A stretch of 64,000 nt of DNA, taken from positions 1 through 64,000 of the forward strand of contig JAGHVC010000109.1 in assembly GCA_018064505.1 (NCBI GenBank). The letters are read 5' to 3'. Position numbers and translations under genes: made by a program. This DNA comes from Candidatus Minthosoma caballi (GTDB taxonomy: Bacteria > Bacteroidota > Bacteroidia > Bacteroidales > Bacteroidaceae). Position 1 is the first letter of the stretch. Each line of letters opens with the position of its first letter. Positions 63,561 through 64,000 of the stretch are shown piece by piece. Under the pieces are notes generated by a model, which saw only the letters and a program-made list of their open reading frames with translations, did not search any database and was not told the DNA's origin.

Positions 63561-63605
63561 AATTCCTAATATATAATATTATAATCTCTTTTTCTTTCTC
63601 ATCAT
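63561..63605 (-). pseudogene. interrupted start of the 735-aa fimbrillin gene
   Basis: Reading minus-strand codons from ATG 63603-63605 gives M-M-R-K-K-K-R-L-stop-Y-Y-I-L-G-I, running in frame into V-A-L-A-S-C. Without the TAA at 63579-63581 this would be a textbook lipoprotein signal. A single T to A change (TTA to TAA) would explain it. Confidence 0.7.
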
Positions 63606-63609
63606 GTAT

Positions 63610-64000
63610 TTAGAACCATACATTTTCTGTAGCATTTACTGTTACCCAATCCTTGAGGGTGGCAGTTACTTTTATGTCTGTTTTGGTAATATACAATTCG
63701 TATTTATAATGAATTCCACTTTCCCATTTCCCGTTAGGTGCAACTTTTGTTGTCTTATTCTTTTCAAGAATAGGATTGATGTCAGCGTAATATACATCAG
63801 TTGTTCCGTCAGTATTATTTACTGTTATTTTGAAACGGACATTGGTAGAAGATCCAGAAGTGGAGTAAGTGAGTGATTGAGGCACAATTGCGCTATGACG
63901 CTTTAGTTCATTACCATCTCCTGTCACTTGATTTAATATGTATGTTTCTTTTGTTTCAGTAGGAACAACTACACGGTCTCCAAGTTTTACATATCCTGTG
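63610..64000 (-). CDS. fimbrillin-family protein, C-terminal part cut by the window edge
   Basis: The frame is open from the window edge. The last 130 residues include YVKLGDRVVVPTETKETYILNQV, VRFKITVNNTDGTTDVYYADI, GKWESGIHYKYELYITKTDIKVTATLKDWV and end NVWF. The GI.Y.Y.L.I....I.VTA.L.DW pattern is the C-terminal strand signature of fimbrillins, the same as in the next gene. It ends only 4 bases before the ATG of the interrupted gene, so the cluster continues to the right. Confidence 0.75.
   Translation of the reverse strand, partial: TGYVKLGDRVVVPTETKETYILNQVTGDGNELKRHSAIVPQSLTYSTSGSSTNVRFKITVNNTDGTTDVYYADINPILEKNKTTKVAPNGKWESGIHYKYELYITKTDIKVTATLKDWVTVNATENVWF

Noticed and set aside
1-64000. 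CRISPR arrays, tRNA or rRNA genes, insertion-sequence transposases
   Set aside because: No regularly spaced direct repeats of CRISPR type, no cloverleaf-like spacers and no transposase-like frames were found on reading the intergenic regions.

Overview
The window looks like chromosomal DNA from a Bacteroidales bacterium, most likely Prevotella or a close relative. The grounds are Bacteroidetes-type promoters (TAnnTTTG at -7, often with TTTG about 20 bases upstream), few Shine-Dalgarno sequences, an RprXY two-component pair, an EF-G2 paralogue, a BspA-type leucine-rich-repeat protein, a C10 (interpain/streptopain-like) protease, a C69 dipeptidase and a large fimbrillin-family lipoprotein cluster. 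I see no tRNA, rRNA, CRISPR array, transposase or phage gene.

Layout. 1-8 kb: the 5' end of rpsF, a small membrane protein, rprXY, a GTPase-defective-looking EF-G2, hemW, and a small lipoprotein made of six exact heptads followed by an orphan ORF and a structured inverted repeat. 8-22 kb: mostly housekeeping genes (ClC transporter, fmt, ECF sigma factor, tsaC, prfC, rfbD, TlpA-like thioredoxin, DUF4924, LysE, asparaginase, esterase, ROK kinase). prfC carries an in-frame palindromic insertion in its G domain. 22-26 kb: a probable secreted-protease operon (C10 protease, caspase-like C14 protein, FISUMP-type protein). 26-32 kb: glmM, a DUF4827 lipoprotein, flotillin, an NfeD-like protein and a phosphohexomutase. 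32-42 kb: GH2 enzyme, a roughly 500-bp noncoding element bounded by long inverted repeats, C69 dipeptidase, nadC, an outer-membrane barrel, CstA and a GHL10-type hydrolase. 42-47 kb: a tightly packed minus-strand run cbiB, sodium symporter, and two DNA cytosine-C5 methyltransferases.

47-64 kb is the main accessory region: eight minus-strand fimbrillin-like genes (type V pilus or tip-adhesin type), several overlapping at start/stop codons and reading in from beyond the right edge. All seven whose N-terminus is visible have a TR[A/S] motif 31 to 38 residues after the lipid-modified cysteine, which suggests a shared proteolytic maturation step. Three share an insert of about 43 residues that I do not recognise. 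One has an in-frame stop codon inside an otherwise intact lipoprotein signal peptide.

The observations most worth following are the coding palindromic element in prfC, the shared insert and TR[A/S] motif of the pilin cluster, the signal-peptide nonsense codon, the 503-bp inverted-repeat element, the heptad lipoprotein, and the paired methyltransferases translationally coupled to a symporter. All functions are inferred from reading the sequence; no database search was run.
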